From: Prochlorococcus sp. AG-355-J09
Lineage (GTDB): Bacteria; Cyanobacteriota; Cyanobacteriia; PCC-6307; Cyanobiaceae
DNA length: 64,000 nucleotides
Assembly: GCA_003278735.1 (NCBI GenBank)
Contig: QCDO01000003.1
Location: 48,802 to 112,801, forward strand
Reading direction: 5' to 3'
The translations under genes and the position numbers were made by a program. The notes below the pieces were generated by a model. The model saw nothing but the letters and a program-made list of their open reading frames with translations. It did not search any database and had not been told where the DNA came from. Shown one piece after another: positions 19,570 through 30,141 of this stretch (the first letter of the stretch is position 1; every line of letters starts with the position of its first letter).

Positions 19570-19839
19570 ATGTCATTAGATACAGCTGAAAAACAGAAGC
19601 TGATTGAGACTCATCAAGTACATCCAACTGATACAGGTTCAGCCGAAGTTCAAGTGGCACTGCTTTCAAAAAGAATATCAAAATTAAGTGACCACCTTCA
19701 AGGAAACATCCATGATTTCGCTTCAAGGCAAGGATTATTAAAAATGATTGGTAAAAGGAAAAGATTACTTTCTTTCATAAAAGACAAAAACGTTCAGAGA
19801 TATCAAGAGCTAGTAAAGAAAATTGGAATCAGAGGATGA
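19570..19839 (+). CDS. rpsO: 30S ribosomal protein S15
   Basis: An early-binding 30S subunit protein. 89 aa with the S15 signature [21 protein letters not shown] and [21 protein letters not shown]. The gene follows ruvA by 32 bases and precedes the PAM68-like gene by 9. Confidence 0.98.
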   Translation: MSLDTAEKQKLIETHQVHPTDTGSAEVQVALLSKRISKLSDHLQGNIHDFASRQGLLKMIGKRKRLLSFIKDKNVQRYQELVKKIGIRG

Positions 19840-19848
19840 TTTCAATTA

Positions 19849-20298
19849 ATGAAAAAAAAGCAATCTAAAAAAAAGACACAATATAAAAAGAAAAAAAATC
19901 ATTCTGAGAAAACTGCGTTTGCTAATCTAGAAAAGGCCTCAAGTACTGCAACTACCCCAAAAAGATCATCAACTGGGATACCAAAATATGTTGCTGATAG
20001 AATGGCAAGAAGAATATTTTTTACAGCAGGAATTCCCACAATATTAGGGATGTCGGTTTTCGTAGTTAGCTACATTATAGTAACGAGAAATATTGCTGAA
20101 ATACCTCCTTCCTCAACAATTGCAATTTCAGCATTGTTTTTCTTGTTAGGTCTAGCAGGATTAAGTTTTGGAATATTATCAGCTAGTTGGGATAAGGAGC
20201 CTGGATCTTTTTTTGGTATTGAAAATATTCCAATGAATATACAACGTGCAAAAGCTGCCTTTAAACCTGCTACTCAAAATTTTGAGGATAAAAGTTAA
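19849..20298 (+). CDS. PAM68-like photosystem II assembly factor (DUF3464)
   Basis: 149 residues: a Lys-rich N-terminus, then IPKYVADRMARRIFFTAGIPT, two membrane helices, and a SFGILSASWDKEPGS-type tail. This arrangement is that of cyanobacterial DUF3464, homologous to plant PAM68, which helps photosystem II assembly in thylakoids. The stop lies 1 base from the dnaE stop on the other strand. Confidence 0.85.
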   Translation: MKKKQSKKKTQYKKKKNHSEKTAFANLEKASSTATTPKRSSTGIPKYVADRMARRIFFTAGIPTILGMSVFVVSYIIVTRNIAEIPPSSTIAISALFFLLGLAGLSFGILSASWDKEPGSFFGIENIPMNIQRAKAAFKPATQNFEDKS

Positions 20299-20299
20299 T

Positions 20300-23200
20300 C
20301 TAGGAAACTAAGGATTTCAAATTAACTTGGAATGATTTATCTTCTAATAATTTGCATGCGCCTTGAATATCTCCAACACAGAATTGTTCACCAAATTTAA
20401 CGTAGGTAACGCTATTTTTATTTCTTACTGCAGCTAAAACTGGAATCTTGATTCCACATCTATCTTTATCTGGTTTAAATTTAGTTAAACAGTTTCTCAA
20501 GGTATTTTGTACTCTTACATCTGATGCTTGAGAACTTTCAAGATTAATGATAAGTAATTTAAGGTTATCTATTTCTCTACAATCATCAATTATTAATTGA
20601 GTCTTATCACTTTTTTTATCTATTGTTCCCCACACCAACAATCTAGTATCAGTCAAAAGAAATTCTGATAATCTTACATAGGTTTTAGGAAAAACTATTG
20701 CTTCGCAACTTCCAGAAAGATCTTCTAACTGAACTATAGCCATCCTATCTCCTTTTCTCGTTGTAATTTGCTTTAAATCAGGAATCATTCCAACTAAAGA
20801 GACTTTGGTTCTATCTTTTGTTTCTTCTAACTGAGAAATGCTTATAGGTGATACGAGTTTTGCTGGCTTAGTTAAATGCTTTAGAGGATGATCAGATAAA
20901 TAAAAGCCTAATAGCTGTTTTTCTAATTTTAATTTCTCAATAAGTGAATAATCATCAACCTTAGCTAATTGTGAATCTGAAAAAGCAACATTAGAAAATT
21001 CTTCTTTAGAGTCAAATAGATTTCCTTGGCCAGATAATCTATCACGATTTCTTGAAGAGGCCCACTCAATAACATGCTCAAGATCTGACAATAACTGAGC
21101 TCTATTATTATCATTTGAAAACTCGTCTAGTGCTCCACAATGAATAAGGGATTCAAGACTTCTTTTGTTAAGAATATTAGAAGGCAAACGGTCGCACAAA
21201 TCTGATAATGACTTAAAGGTTCCAAAACTATTTCGGTTTTCAATTATATTTCTTATTGCAGAATCCCCTAAATTCTTAATTGCAGATAACCCGAATAAAA
21301 TCTGATTATTCTTAATCGTGAAATCAAACCCGGAAAAATTAATGCTCGGCGAAATAACTTCTATTCCCATGGAATAACAATTAGAAATATATCTTTGCAT
21401 CTTGTCGCTAGAGCCAGAATTAACGCTTAAAAGGGCTGCCATATATGCAACAGGAAAATGGGCTTTCAAAAATGCAGTTTGATAAGTTACAGCACCATAA
21501 GCAGTTGAGTGGCTTTTGTTGAAACAATATTCTGCAAATAAAACCATCTGATCAAAAAGATCATTTGCTAATTTTTCATTTACACCTTTCTTCATAGAAC
21601 CATCTACAAAAATATTCCTATGCTTTACCATTTCAGAAACTTTCTTTTTCCCCATCGCTCTTCGAAGTAAATCAGCATCACCAAGAGAATAACCGGCTAG
21701 GTCTTGAGCAATTTTCATGATTTGTTCCTGGTAAACCATAATTCCATAAGTTTCAGTGAGAATTGACTTAATAAAAGGATGAGGGAAATCAATCTTTTCA
21801 TTCCCATTTTTTCGATTTATAAATTTAGGTATTAGGCCTGCATCAAGAGGACCAGGTCTATAAAGAGCAAGTATGGACGAAATATCCTCAAGAGAGTTAG
21901 GTTTGAAATCCTTAACGACCTGTTTCATTCCAGAAGATTCAAGTTGAAAAATACCTTCAAGATCTCCTCTCCCGATAAGCTCAAAGGTTTTACCATCATT
22001 TTGTGGTAACTCATCAATGTTTATTTTCCTTCCAGTAGATTGATTAATAAGTGAAACTGTCTTTTCAATCATCGTAAGATTCTTAAGACCCAAGAAATCC
22101 ATTTTCAATAATCCAAGTGATTCGATATCGTCCATAGAATATTGGGTTATTATTTGCCCTTCATTATTTCTTTGAAGAGGTACAAGTTCGTCAAGAGGAT
22201 CTGATGCGATAACAACTCCAGCAGCATGAACTCCATATGTTTTATTAGTTCCTTCAATTCTCAAAGCCAAATCAACCCATTTTTTCACCCTATTATCATG
22301 AATATATTTTTCTCTAAACTCTTGGCTAGGTGAATTCTTGTCAATCATTTCATTTAATTTATAAGGTTTTCCTCTTACAACCGGTATTAACTTAGCCAAT
22401 TTGTCCGCTTCTCCATAAGGTATATCTAAAACCCTTGCAACATCTTTTAAAACTGCCTTAGAGGTCATCTTATTGAAAGTAATTATTTGCGCAACTTTAT
22501 CCTCTCCATAACGATTAGTAACATAATCAATAACTTCATTTCTCCTATCAATACAAAAGTCAGTGTCAATATCTGGCATTGACTTTCTTGCTGGATTTAA
22601 AAATCTCTCAAACAACAATCCATGCTCAACAGGATCTATATTTGTAATTTGAAGAGCATAAGCTACTAATGAGCCTGCTGCAGAGCCTCTACCTGGTCCT
22701 ACAGGGATAGAGTTATCTCTAGCAAATTTGATGTAATCCCAAACAACCAAAAAATAATCTGGGAAGCCCATATCTTTAATAATTTTTAATTCGGAAGATA
22801 GTCTTTTTTTATAGTTCTCATCTACTTCTGTAAGATCATTTTTTTTAAGTCTTTTTAAAAGGCCTTTATTAGATAATTGTGTAAGGTAAGAAAATGAATC
22901 TGTATCTTCGTTAAGAGGGAATTTTGGCATTCTATAATTACCAAACAAATCAAATTCTTCAACTTTCTGAGAAATTTCTACCGTATTGTTAACTGCCTCA
23001 ACAATTGATTCATCCTCAATATGATCTTTAAAAAGTTCAAGCATTTCACTTTCACTTTTAATATATTCTGTACCGGTATATCTCAATCTTTTTTCATCAC
23101 TTATAAGTTTTCCTGTTAATACACAAAGCAGAGCGTCATGTGCTTCAACATCCATACTTGATAAGTAGTGTGCGTCGTTGGTCGCGATGACTTTTATTTG

Positions 23201-23797
23201 ATGCTTCTTCCCAATTTTTATTAATTCAACGTTAACAATTCTATCCTCAATAGAGCCGTGATCTTGTATTTCCAGATAAAAGTCATCTGCAAATAATTTT
23301 TTATACCAAATAGCTATATCTTCTGCTACGTCTAATCTACCTTTTAAAATAGCCTGAGGTATCTCTCCACCAAGACAAGCTGTAGAAACTATCAAGCCAT
23401 CACTATATTTGCTTAAAAGAGATTTATCAATACATGGTCTAGAAAAAATGCCTCGACCTCTCATCCCATTTAGGTGACTAATTGTTGTTAACTTCACAAG
23501 ATTCTTATATCCAGTATAGTTTTTTGCTAACACCACCAAATGATATCTTTTTTCTTTTTTTGGTTGAGGATCATCAATAGAACCATTAATCACATACATT
23601 TCATTACCAATAATTGGTTTTATACCTTTCTCTTTACACTTCTTGACCAAATCAAGAACACCATACATGACTCCATGATCAGTAAGAGCTATCGATTCCA
23701 TTCCAAGATCACAAGCTCTTTCAACAATTTTTGAAATTTGACTGGCACCATCAAGTAAGCTGTAGTCACTATGATTATGAAGCGGAACGAAAGCCAT
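20300..23797 (-). CDS. dnaE: DNA polymerase III alpha subunit
   Basis: Replicative polymerase catalytic subunit. The N-terminal PHP domain starts FVPLHNHSDYSLLDGASQ; the polymerase core has GPGRGSAAGSLVAYAL, MPDIDTDFCIDRR (catalytic aspartates) and GVHAAGVVIA. C-terminal OB fold region VSLVGMIPDLKQITT. The frame is continuous at 1,165 residues with no intein, unlike the split or intein-bearing dnaE of many cyanobacteria. ATG at 23797 preferred over the TTG two codons upstream. Confidence 0.97.
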   Translation of the reverse strand: MAFVPLHNHSDYSLLDGASQISKIVERACDLGMESIALTDHGVMYGVLDLVKKCKEKGIKPIIGNEMYVINGSIDDPQPKKEKRYHLVVLAKNYTGYKNLVKLTTISHLNGMRGRGIFSRPCIDKSLLSKYSDGLIVSTACLGGEIPQAILKGRLDVAEDIAIWYKKLFADDFYLEIQDHGSIEDRIVNVELIKIGKKHQIKVIATNDAHYLSSMDVEAHDALLCVLTGKLISDEKRLRYTGTEYIKSESEMLELFKDHIEDESIVEAVNNTVEISQKVEEFDLFGNYRMPKFPLNEDTDSFSYLTQLSNKGLLKRLKKNDLTEVDENYKKRLSSELKIIKDMGFPDYFLVVWDYIKFARDNSIPVGPGRGSAAGSLVAYALQITNIDPVEHGLLFERFLNPARKSMPDIDTDFCIDRRNEVIDYVTNRYGEDKVAQIITFNKMTSKAVLKDVARVLDIPYGEADKLAKLIPVVRGKPYKLNEMIDKNSPSQEFREKYIHDNRVKKWVDLALRIEGTNKTYGVHAAGVVIASDPLDELVPLQRNNEGQIITQYSMDDIESLGLLKMDFLGLKNLTMIEKTVSLINQSTGRKINIDELPQNDGKTFELIGRGDLEGIFQLESSGMKQVVKDFKPNSLEDISSILALYRPGPLDAGLIPKFINRKNGNEKIDFPHPFIKSILTETYGIMVYQEQIMKIAQDLAGYSLGDADLLRRAMGKKKVSEMVKHRNIFVDGSMKKGVNEKLANDLFDQMVLFAEYCFNKSHSTAYGAVTYQTAFLKAHFPVAYMAALLSVNSGSSDKMQRYISNCYSMGIEVISPSINFSGFDFTIKNNQILFGLSAIKNLGDSAIRNIIENRNSFGTFKSLSDLCDRLPSNILNKRSLESLIHCGALDEFSNDNNRAQLLSDLEHVIEWASSRNRDRLSGQGNLFDSKEEFSNVAFSDSQLAKVDDYSLIEKLKLEKQLLGFYLSDHPLKHLTKPAKLVSPISISQLEETKDRTKVSLVGMIPDLKQITTRKGDRMAIVQLEDLSGSCEAIVFPKTYVRLSEFLLTDTRLLVWGTIDKKSDKTQLIIDDCREIDNLKLLIINLESSQASDVRVQNTLRNCLTKFKPDKDRCGIKIPVLAAVRNKNSVTYVKFGEQFCVGDIQGACKLLEDKSFQVNLKSLVS

Positions 23798-23881
23798 ATT
23801 CAAATAATTTATATATATAAGATAGAGAAGATTTCTAAAAGATCTATACTTTGTGATTACAAATTAATTATTAATACAAAT

Positions 23882-25330
23882 TTAAAATAAAGGTCTATGC
23901 TTAATTACCTGAGCATCAATTTCAAAGATATTTGCGGCATTCAATATTCTATCTTCTTCTAATACATTGCCTATTAATTGCATTCCTATAGGTAATCCTT
24001 TAGTATCAAAACCACAAGGGATACTGATTGCTGGAAGGCCTGCTAAATTAACAGGAACAGTTAATAAATCAGACAAATACATTGAAAGTGGATCATTGAG
24101 GAAATCTCCCTTGAAAAATGCAGTGGTTGGACAAGTTGGAGTTAACAAAACATCTACTTTCTTAAAAGCATAATCAAAATCTTTTCCTATAAGTGTCCTA
24201 ACTTTTTGTGCCTTCTTGTAATAGGCATCACTGTATCCAGCTGACAAAGCATAAGTACCTATCAAAATTCTTCTTTGTACCTCATCTCCAAAACCTTCAG
24301 CTCTACTTTTTGAAGTCATGTCTATAAGATTCGAACCTTCATTCGATCTGTAGCCATATTTAACTCCATCATATCTAGCTAAATTTGCGGAGGCTTCAGA
24401 TGGTGCAATGACATAATATGTCGCAATTCCATCGTTGAATCTAGGACATTCAACTTCGATAATTTCAGCTCCTAAAGCTTGGAATCTATTAACTCCAGAA
24501 AGAACAGATTCCTTAACTTCTGGATTAAGCCCTGGGTGTTCAAAACATTCTTTAATGATTCCAATTTTTAAACCCTTTATAGATTTATTTAAGTTAGTCA
24601 AATAATTTGGTACTGGCTTATCAAGACAAGTTGAGTCAAAGGGGTCTTTACCAGAAATTGTATAAAGGATTTCAGCCGCATCTGAAACAGTATTTGTAAT
24701 TGGGCCAATTTGATCAAGAGAGCTTGCAAATGCTACAAGTCCCCATCTGCTAACTCTGCCATAAGTAGGTTTAAGACCTACGACACCACAAAAAGAAGCT
24801 GGTTGCCTTATTGATCCTCCTGTATCAGAACCTATAGCCGCTGTACAAAATCCAGCGGCTACTGAAGCAGCACTACCACCTGAACTACCTCCTGGTACTC
24901 TATTAATATCCCAAGGATTTGAAGTGACACCAAATACAGAAGTTTCCGTTGAACTACCCATAGCAAATTCGTCTAAATTTGTTTTTCCTAAACAAATTCC
25001 CCCTGAAGACCATAATTTACTCGAAGCGGTGGATTCATAAGGCGCAACAAAACTTTTGAGCATTTTACTTGCACAAGTTGTTGCAACTCCTTTGGTGCAA
25101 ATATTATCCTTTATTGCTATTGGCATTCCCGCTAAAGGAGGCAGTTTTTCTTTATTTTGAATTAATTTATCAATCTTTTCTGCTTGCGAGATAGCATTAT
25201 CTTTTGTAGTACAAATATATGAGTTAATTTCAGGATCTTTATGATCGATATTGGCAAATATATTATTAACTAATTCCTTAACAGAAGCATTATTGCTGTT
25301 AATTTCTTTTCTTAAAGAATTAAAGTTCAT
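23882..25330 (-). CDS. gatA: Asp-tRNA(Asn)/Glu-tRNA(Gln) amidotransferase subunit A
   Basis: GatA releases ammonia from glutamine for transamidation of Glu-tRNA(Gln). Amidase signature: [13 protein letters not shown] with the catalytic Lys, and [15 protein letters not shown] plus [16 protein letters not shown] with the Ser-cisSer pair. 482 aa is standard. The DUF1816 gene lies 21 bases upstream on the same strand. Confidence 0.97.
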   Translation of the reverse strand: MNFNSLRKEINSNNASVKELVNNIFANIDHKDPEINSYICTTKDNAISQAEKIDKLIQNKEKLPPLAGMPIAIKDNICTKGVATTCASKMLKSFVAPYESTASSKLWSSGGICLGKTNLDEFAMGSSTETSVFGVTSNPWDINRVPGGSSGGSAASVAAGFCTAAIGSDTGGSIRQPASFCGVVGLKPTYGRVSRWGLVAFASSLDQIGPITNTVSDAAEILYTISGKDPFDSTCLDKPVPNYLTNLNKSIKGLKIGIIKECFEHPGLNPEVKESVLSGVNRFQALGAEIIEVECPRFNDGIATYYVIAPSEASANLARYDGVKYGYRSNEGSNLIDMTSKSRAEGFGDEVQRRILIGTYALSAGYSDAYYKKAQKVRTLIGKDFDYAFKKVDVLLTPTCPTTAFFKGDFLNDPLSMYLSDLLTVPVNLAGLPAISIPCGFDTKGLPIGMQLIGNVLEEDRILNAANIFEIDAQVIKHRPLF

Positions 25331-25351
25331 TTCTTAATTTATTTCTTAACA

Positions 25352-25573
25352 TCAGTTATAAACAGTTAATGGTTCCTCTTTTTTGCAACGCACTAAGGTA
25401 TGTTTAATATTTTTAGACCCTTCATCAGAAAGATCTTTAATAAAAGAAGACATATTTTCTTTTAAGCTACGTTTAGTAATAAATGGACCGAACCAGTAAG
25501 TACTAGTAGGTTGATCTGTCTCAATTTTTGCCCACCAGGCTAAACCGAGTTTGTTTCCAAAGTTTCTAATCAA
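25352..25573 (-). CDS. DUF1816 protein
   Basis: 73 residues: LGLAWWAKIETDQPTSTYWFGPF followed by a helical segment and HTLVRCKKEEPLTVYN. This WW-I-T-YYFGPF layout is the cyanobacterial DUF1816 family, related in shape to CpcD-like linker pieces. Its role here is unknown. Confidence 0.8.
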   Translation of the reverse strand: MIRNFGNKLGLAWWAKIETDQPTSTYWFGPFITKRSLKENMSSFIKDLSDEGSKNIKHTLVRCKKEEPLTVYN

Positions 25574-25720
25574 TTTTTTTGGCCTATAAGACCATCAATT
25601 CTTGTTAAATTCTATACAATTTTGTAGTGAAAATTCAATAAATTTTTATTAATCATATAAATGTATTGAAACAACAACATTTTAGTGTTTTTTAAGAACA
25701 GTGATTATTAACAATAAAAA

Positions 25721-26716
25721 TTATTTGCCTGTCAAGTGAAAAAGGGATATGGCGGCCGCCACAGAGGCATTTAAACTTGAAGTCTTACCTTTAAGAGAAA
25801 TACTTAATATAAAATCGCATTTTTTTTGGGTAAGCAAAGAAATACCTTTATCTTCAGAGCCAACTACAACTACCAAAGGTGCTTTTTCTTGAAAGTTTGA
25901 GATAGATATTTGACCATCTCCAGATAAGCCAACAACAAGAAAACCATTTTTCTTAAGTTCCTCAAGTGCTCTGTTTAAGTTAACCACTCTACTTACATGA
26001 AGATGTTCTAAGGCACCTGCAGCTACCTTGGCGACTGTTCCAGTCAATCCTGCAGACCTTCTCTGAGGAATAATTACACCCTTACAATCAAATGCTTCTG
26101 CTGATCTTATAATCGCACCAACATTATGAGGATCAGTAATACCGTCTAAAGCGATTATTATAGGATTTGGACAATTGAGTTTAGAAAAATCTATTAATTG
26201 TTCTAGGGATATTGTTTTAGAGCATGCTAACTGTAATGCGACACCTTGATGTGAAGCACCATATGTCAATTGCGAAAGTCTGTTCCAAGAAACTTCTTCA
26301 ATCAGAACTCCTTTTAATTTTAGATCCTTAAGCAAAATATAGAATTTGTCTGAAGAAAAAATTTCCGACGTACACCAAATCCTATTAATCGCTCTATCAC
26401 TACTAAGAGCCTCATAAACCGAATGTTTACCCCATATCCAATCATCAAAATTTCTTTTATTAATGAACTCTTGATGCATGTCAGAATTTTTAGTAGGAAA
26501 TTCTCTATTAGATAAAAATCTTGGATTTCTTCTTTTTAAAGTATTATTTTCATCATTTTTTTTTAAATTTTCAACTTTCTTATTTTTAGCAGAGTTGTTG
26601 AAAGATCTATCATTTTTTTCTGAACGATTTGTATTTTTTGAGTAATAACCAAAATCTGAATTTTTTTTGTACTCTTTATTATTTTTTCCGCGAAATTTAT
26701 TTGTGGAGTTTTTCAT
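25721..26716 (-). CDS. rlmB: TrmH-family rRNA 2'-O-methyltransferase
   Basis: SPOUT methyltransferase, most like RlmB (Gm2251 of 23S rRNA). A long Asn/Lys/Arg-rich N-terminus (~90 residues) precedes WIWGKHSVYEALSSD, then ALDGITDPHNVGAIIRSAEAF, GVIIPQRRSAGLT, VVVVGSEDKGIS and LKGKTSSLNASVAAAISLF. These knot motifs are diagnostic. It follows mrnC with a 4-base gap. Confidence 0.92.
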   Translation of the reverse strand: MKNSTNKFRGKNNKEYKKNSDFGYYSKNTNRSEKNDRSFNNSAKNKKVENLKKNDENNTLKRRNPRFLSNREFPTKNSDMHQEFINKRNFDDWIWGKHSVYEALSSDRAINRIWCTSEIFSSDKFYILLKDLKLKGVLIEEVSWNRLSQLTYGASHQGVALQLACSKTISLEQLIDFSKLNCPNPIIIALDGITDPHNVGAIIRSAEAFDCKGVIIPQRRSAGLTGTVAKVAAGALEHLHVSRVVNLNRALEELKKNGFLVVGLSGDGQISISNFQEKAPLVVVVGSEDKGISLLTQKKCDFILSISLKGKTSSLNASVAAAISLFHLTGK

Positions 26717-26720
26717 AGAT

Positions 26721-27119
26721 TCAATTCATTTGTAATTCTAAATATTCAAAAAGTGTTGATAATCTTTGAGGATCTTTTAAAAATAGCCAACCAATAAGAG
26801 TTTCAAAACCAGTTGCTCTAGAGTAAATGGTGGGGTCTGTAGATTTTGGATATCTCTTTGTTTTATTTCTAGCACGCCTAATTAGATCCATTTCATTTGA
26901 ATTTAATAAATGTTCAATTTGACTTAATGATTTTGACTGAGATTTTGCTTTTACTTCGTTTACTACAGATAAATGGAGATCTTTAGATTTTAAAGGGAAA
27001 TGAACATGCCTTAGTCTCTGGTGAAGCTCCCATACCGAATCTCCAAGCCAAGCAAGTTGAATAACACCTATATCTTCGGGAGATCCATATGGAACCAAGT
27101 TTTGAATCCAATAATTCAA
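26721..27119 (-). CDS. mrnC: Mini-ribonuclease III
   Basis: Mini-III is a stand-alone RNase III catalytic domain that matures 23S rRNA. Motifs: VIQLAWLGDSVWELHQRLRHV near residue 20, RRARNKTK, and YSRATGFETLIGWLFL with the acidic catalytic positions. 132 aa with no dsRNA-binding domain. TTG start overlaps the STAS gene stop by four bases (TTGA), suggesting coupling. Confidence 0.92.
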   Translation of the reverse strand: MNYWIQNLVPYGSPEDIGVIQLAWLGDSVWELHQRLRHVHFPLKSKDLHLSVVNEVKAKSQSKSLSQIEHLLNSNEMDLIRRARNKTKRYPKSTDPTIYSRATGFETLIGWLFLKDPQRLSTLFEYLELQMN

Positions 27120-27478
27120 TTCTTTAAATAATTTAATGCATCTTCAAGGGTTGACTTCAAATTAAGAAAATCCCCTAAACGAACAAGTTTAATTGTTTGG
27201 GCCACTCTCGAATTGCCAACGACAGAGAACCCAAGTTTCAACTTTTTGCATTCTTTTGCAGTTTGAACAAGTGCTCCAAGACCAGAGGAATCTAAAAAAT
27301 CTATTTTTGTAAGATTAATAATGAATGGAAGGTCATTTTTTGAATTATTAGTAACAAAAGTCTTAAATTGTTTTTCTGAGAAAGCATCAAGTTGGCCTTT
27401 AAAAGAAAAAACGATAATGTTTGTTTTAACCTCAAGGTTTCCTCTTAAAGAAACGGTTAACTTCTGGAAATCTTCTAT
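27116..27478 (-). CDS. STAS-domain anti-sigma antagonist with non-standard start
   Basis: A 120-residue STAS (SpoIIAA-like) protein, absent from ATG/GTG/TTG-based calls. The phosphorylatable Ser lies in IDFLDSSGLGALVQ, and the fold is otherwise complete (FKGQLDAFSEKQF to VGNSRVAQTIKLVRLG). An in-frame TAG (27484-27482) sits two codons upstream, and no ATG, GTG or TTG occurs in the first half. The start must be ATA at 27478 or ATC at 27481; a GGAGG at 27488-27492 is 9 or 6 bases away. Overlaps mrnC by four bases. A possible partner kinase is at 2714-3148. Confidence 0.85.
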   Translation of the reverse strand: MEDFQKLTVSLRGNLEVKTNIIVFSFKGQLDAFSEKQFKTFVTNNSKNDLPFIINLTKIDFLDSSGLGALVQTAKECKKLKLGFSVVGNSRVAQTIKLVRLGDFLNLKSTLEDALNYLKN

Positions 27479-27487
27479 GATCTAATA

Positions 27488-27492
27488 CCTCC
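27488..27492 (-). promoter_or_regulatory. Shine-Dalgarno of the STAS gene
   Basis: GGAGG on the minus strand, 6 bases before ATC (27481) and 9 before ATA (27478). Strong SD sites are uncommon in this window; this one supports initiation at a non-standard codon. Confidence 0.65.
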
Positions 27493-27542
27493 AAAAAATT
27501 AATATATCAAATGTAATTATCAAATCAAAAGAAAACAACATG

Positions 27543-28682
27543 TCAACATCTTTCTAACATTAGAGAAACAAATTTTTTAAATAAATAATCTGAATCATGT
27601 GGGCCAGGTCCTGCTTCTGGATGATATTGCACACTAAAAATAGGCTTATTGTAAACCTCTAGGCCAGCCACAGTATTATCATTAAGGTTATAATGAGTAA
27701 TTTTAACGATATCCTTTGATAGAGAATTGGGATCAATAGCAAAACCATGATTCTGACTAGTTATCTCAATTTTATTATTTTCACCACACGGATGATTTAA
27801 ACCTCGATGACCAAAAGGTAATTTATAAGTTGAACCTCCTAATGCTAATCCAAATATTTGGTGGCCAAGGCAAATACCAAACATAGGTATTTCACCATAT
27901 TCAATTAGAGATTTTGCCAATTCTATACCTTCAGAAACTGAAGAAGGATCGCCTGGCCCATTTGAGAAAAATATACCATCAGGCTTGTTAGACATAACAT
28001 CATTTAGAGAAGATCGAGAAGGTAAAACCAAAACTTCACAACCATGGGATACAAGTCTATTTAAAATTGAATTTTTAATTCCAAAATCAATTGCTACTAT
28101 CTTTAATTTTTTAGAAGATTCATCATATCTTTTTCTTAAATCAAAAGTTGTTTGCGTGTGACTTTTCCATAAATATTGTTGCTTTGTTGAAACAACTTTT
28201 GACAAATTTAATCCCTCCATCTTAGGCGTATTACAAATTATCTTTAAACAACTTTCATCAGTTTTATCTAGAGAGGTGATAACTCCATTCATCGCGCCAC
28301 TCGATCTTAAAATTTTAACAAGAGCCCTTGTGTCAATTCCATATAGACCTATGATATTTTTCTCAACTAACCATTGATTAAAATTCTTTTTAGATCTCCA
28401 ATTGCTGTTATTAGATGAAAAATTTCTAACAATTATACCTTTAACATTAATATTAGATTCTGAATCTTCAAAATTAATACCAGTATTTCCAATTTCAGGA
28501 TAAGTGAATGTTAATATTTGTCCATAATAACTTGGATCAGTAATAACTTCCTGATATCCGGTCATTCCTGTATTAAAAACTATTTCACCAATGGCTGTAC
28601 CAGAAGCACCAAAAAAGAATCCTGGGAATACAATTCCATTACTTAAAATCAATTTCGCGTTTTTCTTATATGAATTAATCAT
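27543..28682 (-). CDS. carA: Carbamoyl-phosphate synthase small subunit
   Basis: CarA is the glutaminase subunit supplying ammonia for carbamoyl phosphate, used in arginine and pyrimidine synthesis. N-terminal GEIVFNTGMTGYQEVITDPSY; class I amidotransferase domain with MFGICLGHQIFGLALGG (nucleophile Cys) and FSVQYHPEAGPGPHD (His-Glu). I chose the ATG at 28682 (MINSYKK): the frame runs to 28742 but that start would overlap trpD. 379 aa. Confidence 0.96.
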   Translation of the reverse strand: MINSYKKNAKLILSNGIVFPGFFFGASGTAIGEIVFNTGMTGYQEVITDPSYYGQILTFTYPEIGNTGINFEDSESNINVKGIIVRNFSSNNSNWRSKKNFNQWLVEKNIIGLYGIDTRALVKILRSSGAMNGVITSLDKTDESCLKIICNTPKMEGLNLSKVVSTKQQYLWKSHTQTTFDLRKRYDESSKKLKIVAIDFGIKNSILNRLVSHGCEVLVLPSRSSLNDVMSNKPDGIFFSNGPGDPSSVSEGIELAKSLIEYGEIPMFGICLGHQIFGLALGGSTYKLPFGHRGLNHPCGENNKIEITSQNHGFAIDPNSLSKDIVKITHYNLNDNTVAGLEVYNKPIFSVQYHPEAGPGPHDSDYLFKKFVSLMLERC

Positions 28683-28696
28683 CAATTTGAAATCAA

Positions 28697-29731
28697 TTAA
28701 TTTGTATGTAAATAATTTTTTAAAAGTAAAAACTTTTTCCAAGGATCTCCTTGATTTATCGAAAATAAAGCTTTATTAAATCCTTCATTTAAATCATCCT
28801 CAATACCTGCGGCCCAAAGTACTAAAGCAGAGTTCAAGGCAACTACATCAATATGAGATTTTTGTCCGGAACCATTTAAGACAGACTTTAATATTTCCTC
28901 GTTAGAATCAATATCAGAAACAACAAGCTCTTCATTAGATATATTTTCATTGTTAAAGTCTGAAATATTTATTTCTGAAAACCGTAATTCACCATTATCA
29001 ACAAATACTAATTTATTTTCTCCTTGAAGAGAAGCTTCATCAAGGCCACCAGAGCCATGAACGACTATTGCTCTATTCATACCCATTTTTAAAAGCGCGC
29101 TTCCCATAGGCTTTAAAAGATCCTCAGAAGCAACACCCAAAACTTGTGCATTGGGTCTTAAAGGATTTACCAATGGTCCAAGTTGATTAAATATTGTCCT
29201 TATTCCAAGGCTCTTTCTTAATGGAGCAAGTTTTATTAAAGATTTATGCCAAACAGGTGCGAACAAAAAAGTTATTCCAATATCATTTACGGCTTGGATT
29301 ACTTTTTCTAATGAACAATTTAAATTCAAACCAAGATTCAACAAAACATCAGCAGAGCCAACTTTTCCACTAGCACTTTTATTTCCGTGTTTTGCAATTT
29401 TTACTCCACAAGATGCAGCTACAAATGCAACTGCAGTTGAAATATTGAATGTATTAGCTCCATCACCCCCGGTTCCACAAGTATCTACCAAATACAAATT
29501 TGGTCTTGCTACTGGCAATTCGCAAACATTTAAGAGTTCCTCAGCCATAGAACTTAGTTCGATACCTGTACAACTTTTTGCTCTCAAAGCGCCCAAAAAA
29601 GCTCCTGTTTCAACATCTGAAATTTCATCATTGAGCCATCTTTGCATTAAAGATCTAGAAGTTAATTCATCAAGGTTCCTTCCTTCCAACAAATTATTTA
29701 AGATTTCAGCATTTGATAGATTAGAAGACAT
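28697..29731 (-). CDS. trpD: Anthranilate phosphoribosyltransferase
   Basis: TrpD transfers phosphoribose from PRPP to anthranilate, second step of tryptophan synthesis. Motifs: [16 protein letters not shown] (PRPP loop), [17 protein letters not shown] and [16 protein letters not shown]. 344 aa is standard. It is upstream of carA with a 14-base gap after the carA start correction. Confidence 0.96.
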   Translation of the reverse strand: MSSNLSNAEILNNLLEGRNLDELTSRSLMQRWLNDEISDVETGAFLGALRAKSCTGIELSSMAEELLNVCELPVARPNLYLVDTCGTGGDGANTFNISTAVAFVAASCGVKIAKHGNKSASGKVGSADVLLNLGLNLNCSLEKVIQAVNDIGITFLFAPVWHKSLIKLAPLRKSLGIRTIFNQLGPLVNPLRPNAQVLGVASEDLLKPMGSALLKMGMNRAIVVHGSGGLDEASLQGENKLVFVDNGELRFSEINISDFNNENISNEELVVSDIDSNEEILKSVLNGSGQKSHIDVVALNSALVLWAAGIEDDLNEGFNKALFSINQGDPWKKFLLLKNYLHTN

Positions 29732-29764
29732 TTATTTATAGAAGAAAAATTTTGCAGATAAAAT

Positions 29765-30061
29765 TCAATTTGAGGTATCAAAACCTGAGCCAACTAAATC
29801 TTTATTTGTATTAGAGGGCCTGAAGCTTTTTGACCAAATATTTTTTGTTTTTGAAAAAAGTTCATTTTTAGTGATCCTCCAAAAATTTAAAATTTTTTCG
29901 ATATCGTTTTTAATTTCAATTTCTCCTGGGAAATTAGAATAACGATTTATTAATCTAGCTAAATTTATATAATCAAGATCTTCTGGTGTTTTTTTTGTGA
30001 TAAGGGAATCTATAATGTTTTTGTCTGTTTCATGTAATGGATGAGTTTGCTCGTTACCCAT
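29765..30061 (-). CDS. DUF3288-like cyanobacterial protein
   Basis: 98 residues starting MGNEQTHPLHETDKNIID, then YINLARLINRYSNFPG and a helical segment ending in a Ser/Asn-rich tail. The NEQTHPL head and ARL..RY.nFPG core match my recollection of DUF3288. The ATG at 30061 is preferred over 30079. Divergent from the ABC exporter gene. Confidence 0.65.
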   Translation of the reverse strand: MGNEQTHPLHETDKNIIDSLITKKTPEDLDYINLARLINRYSNFPGEIEIKNDIEKILNFWRITKNELFSKTKNIWSKSFRPSNTNKDLVGSGFDTSN

Positions 30062-30141
30062 AAATAAATACTGAATCATTTATAAAATTAGCTCACATAT
30101 TCAAAAATGAAACATTATCTTAATCATATCGGCAAAATAAA

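Noticed and set aside
28683..28742. Twenty-codon extension of carA
   Set aside because: It overlaps trpD and replaces the usual CarA start; the ATG at 28682 fits the family.
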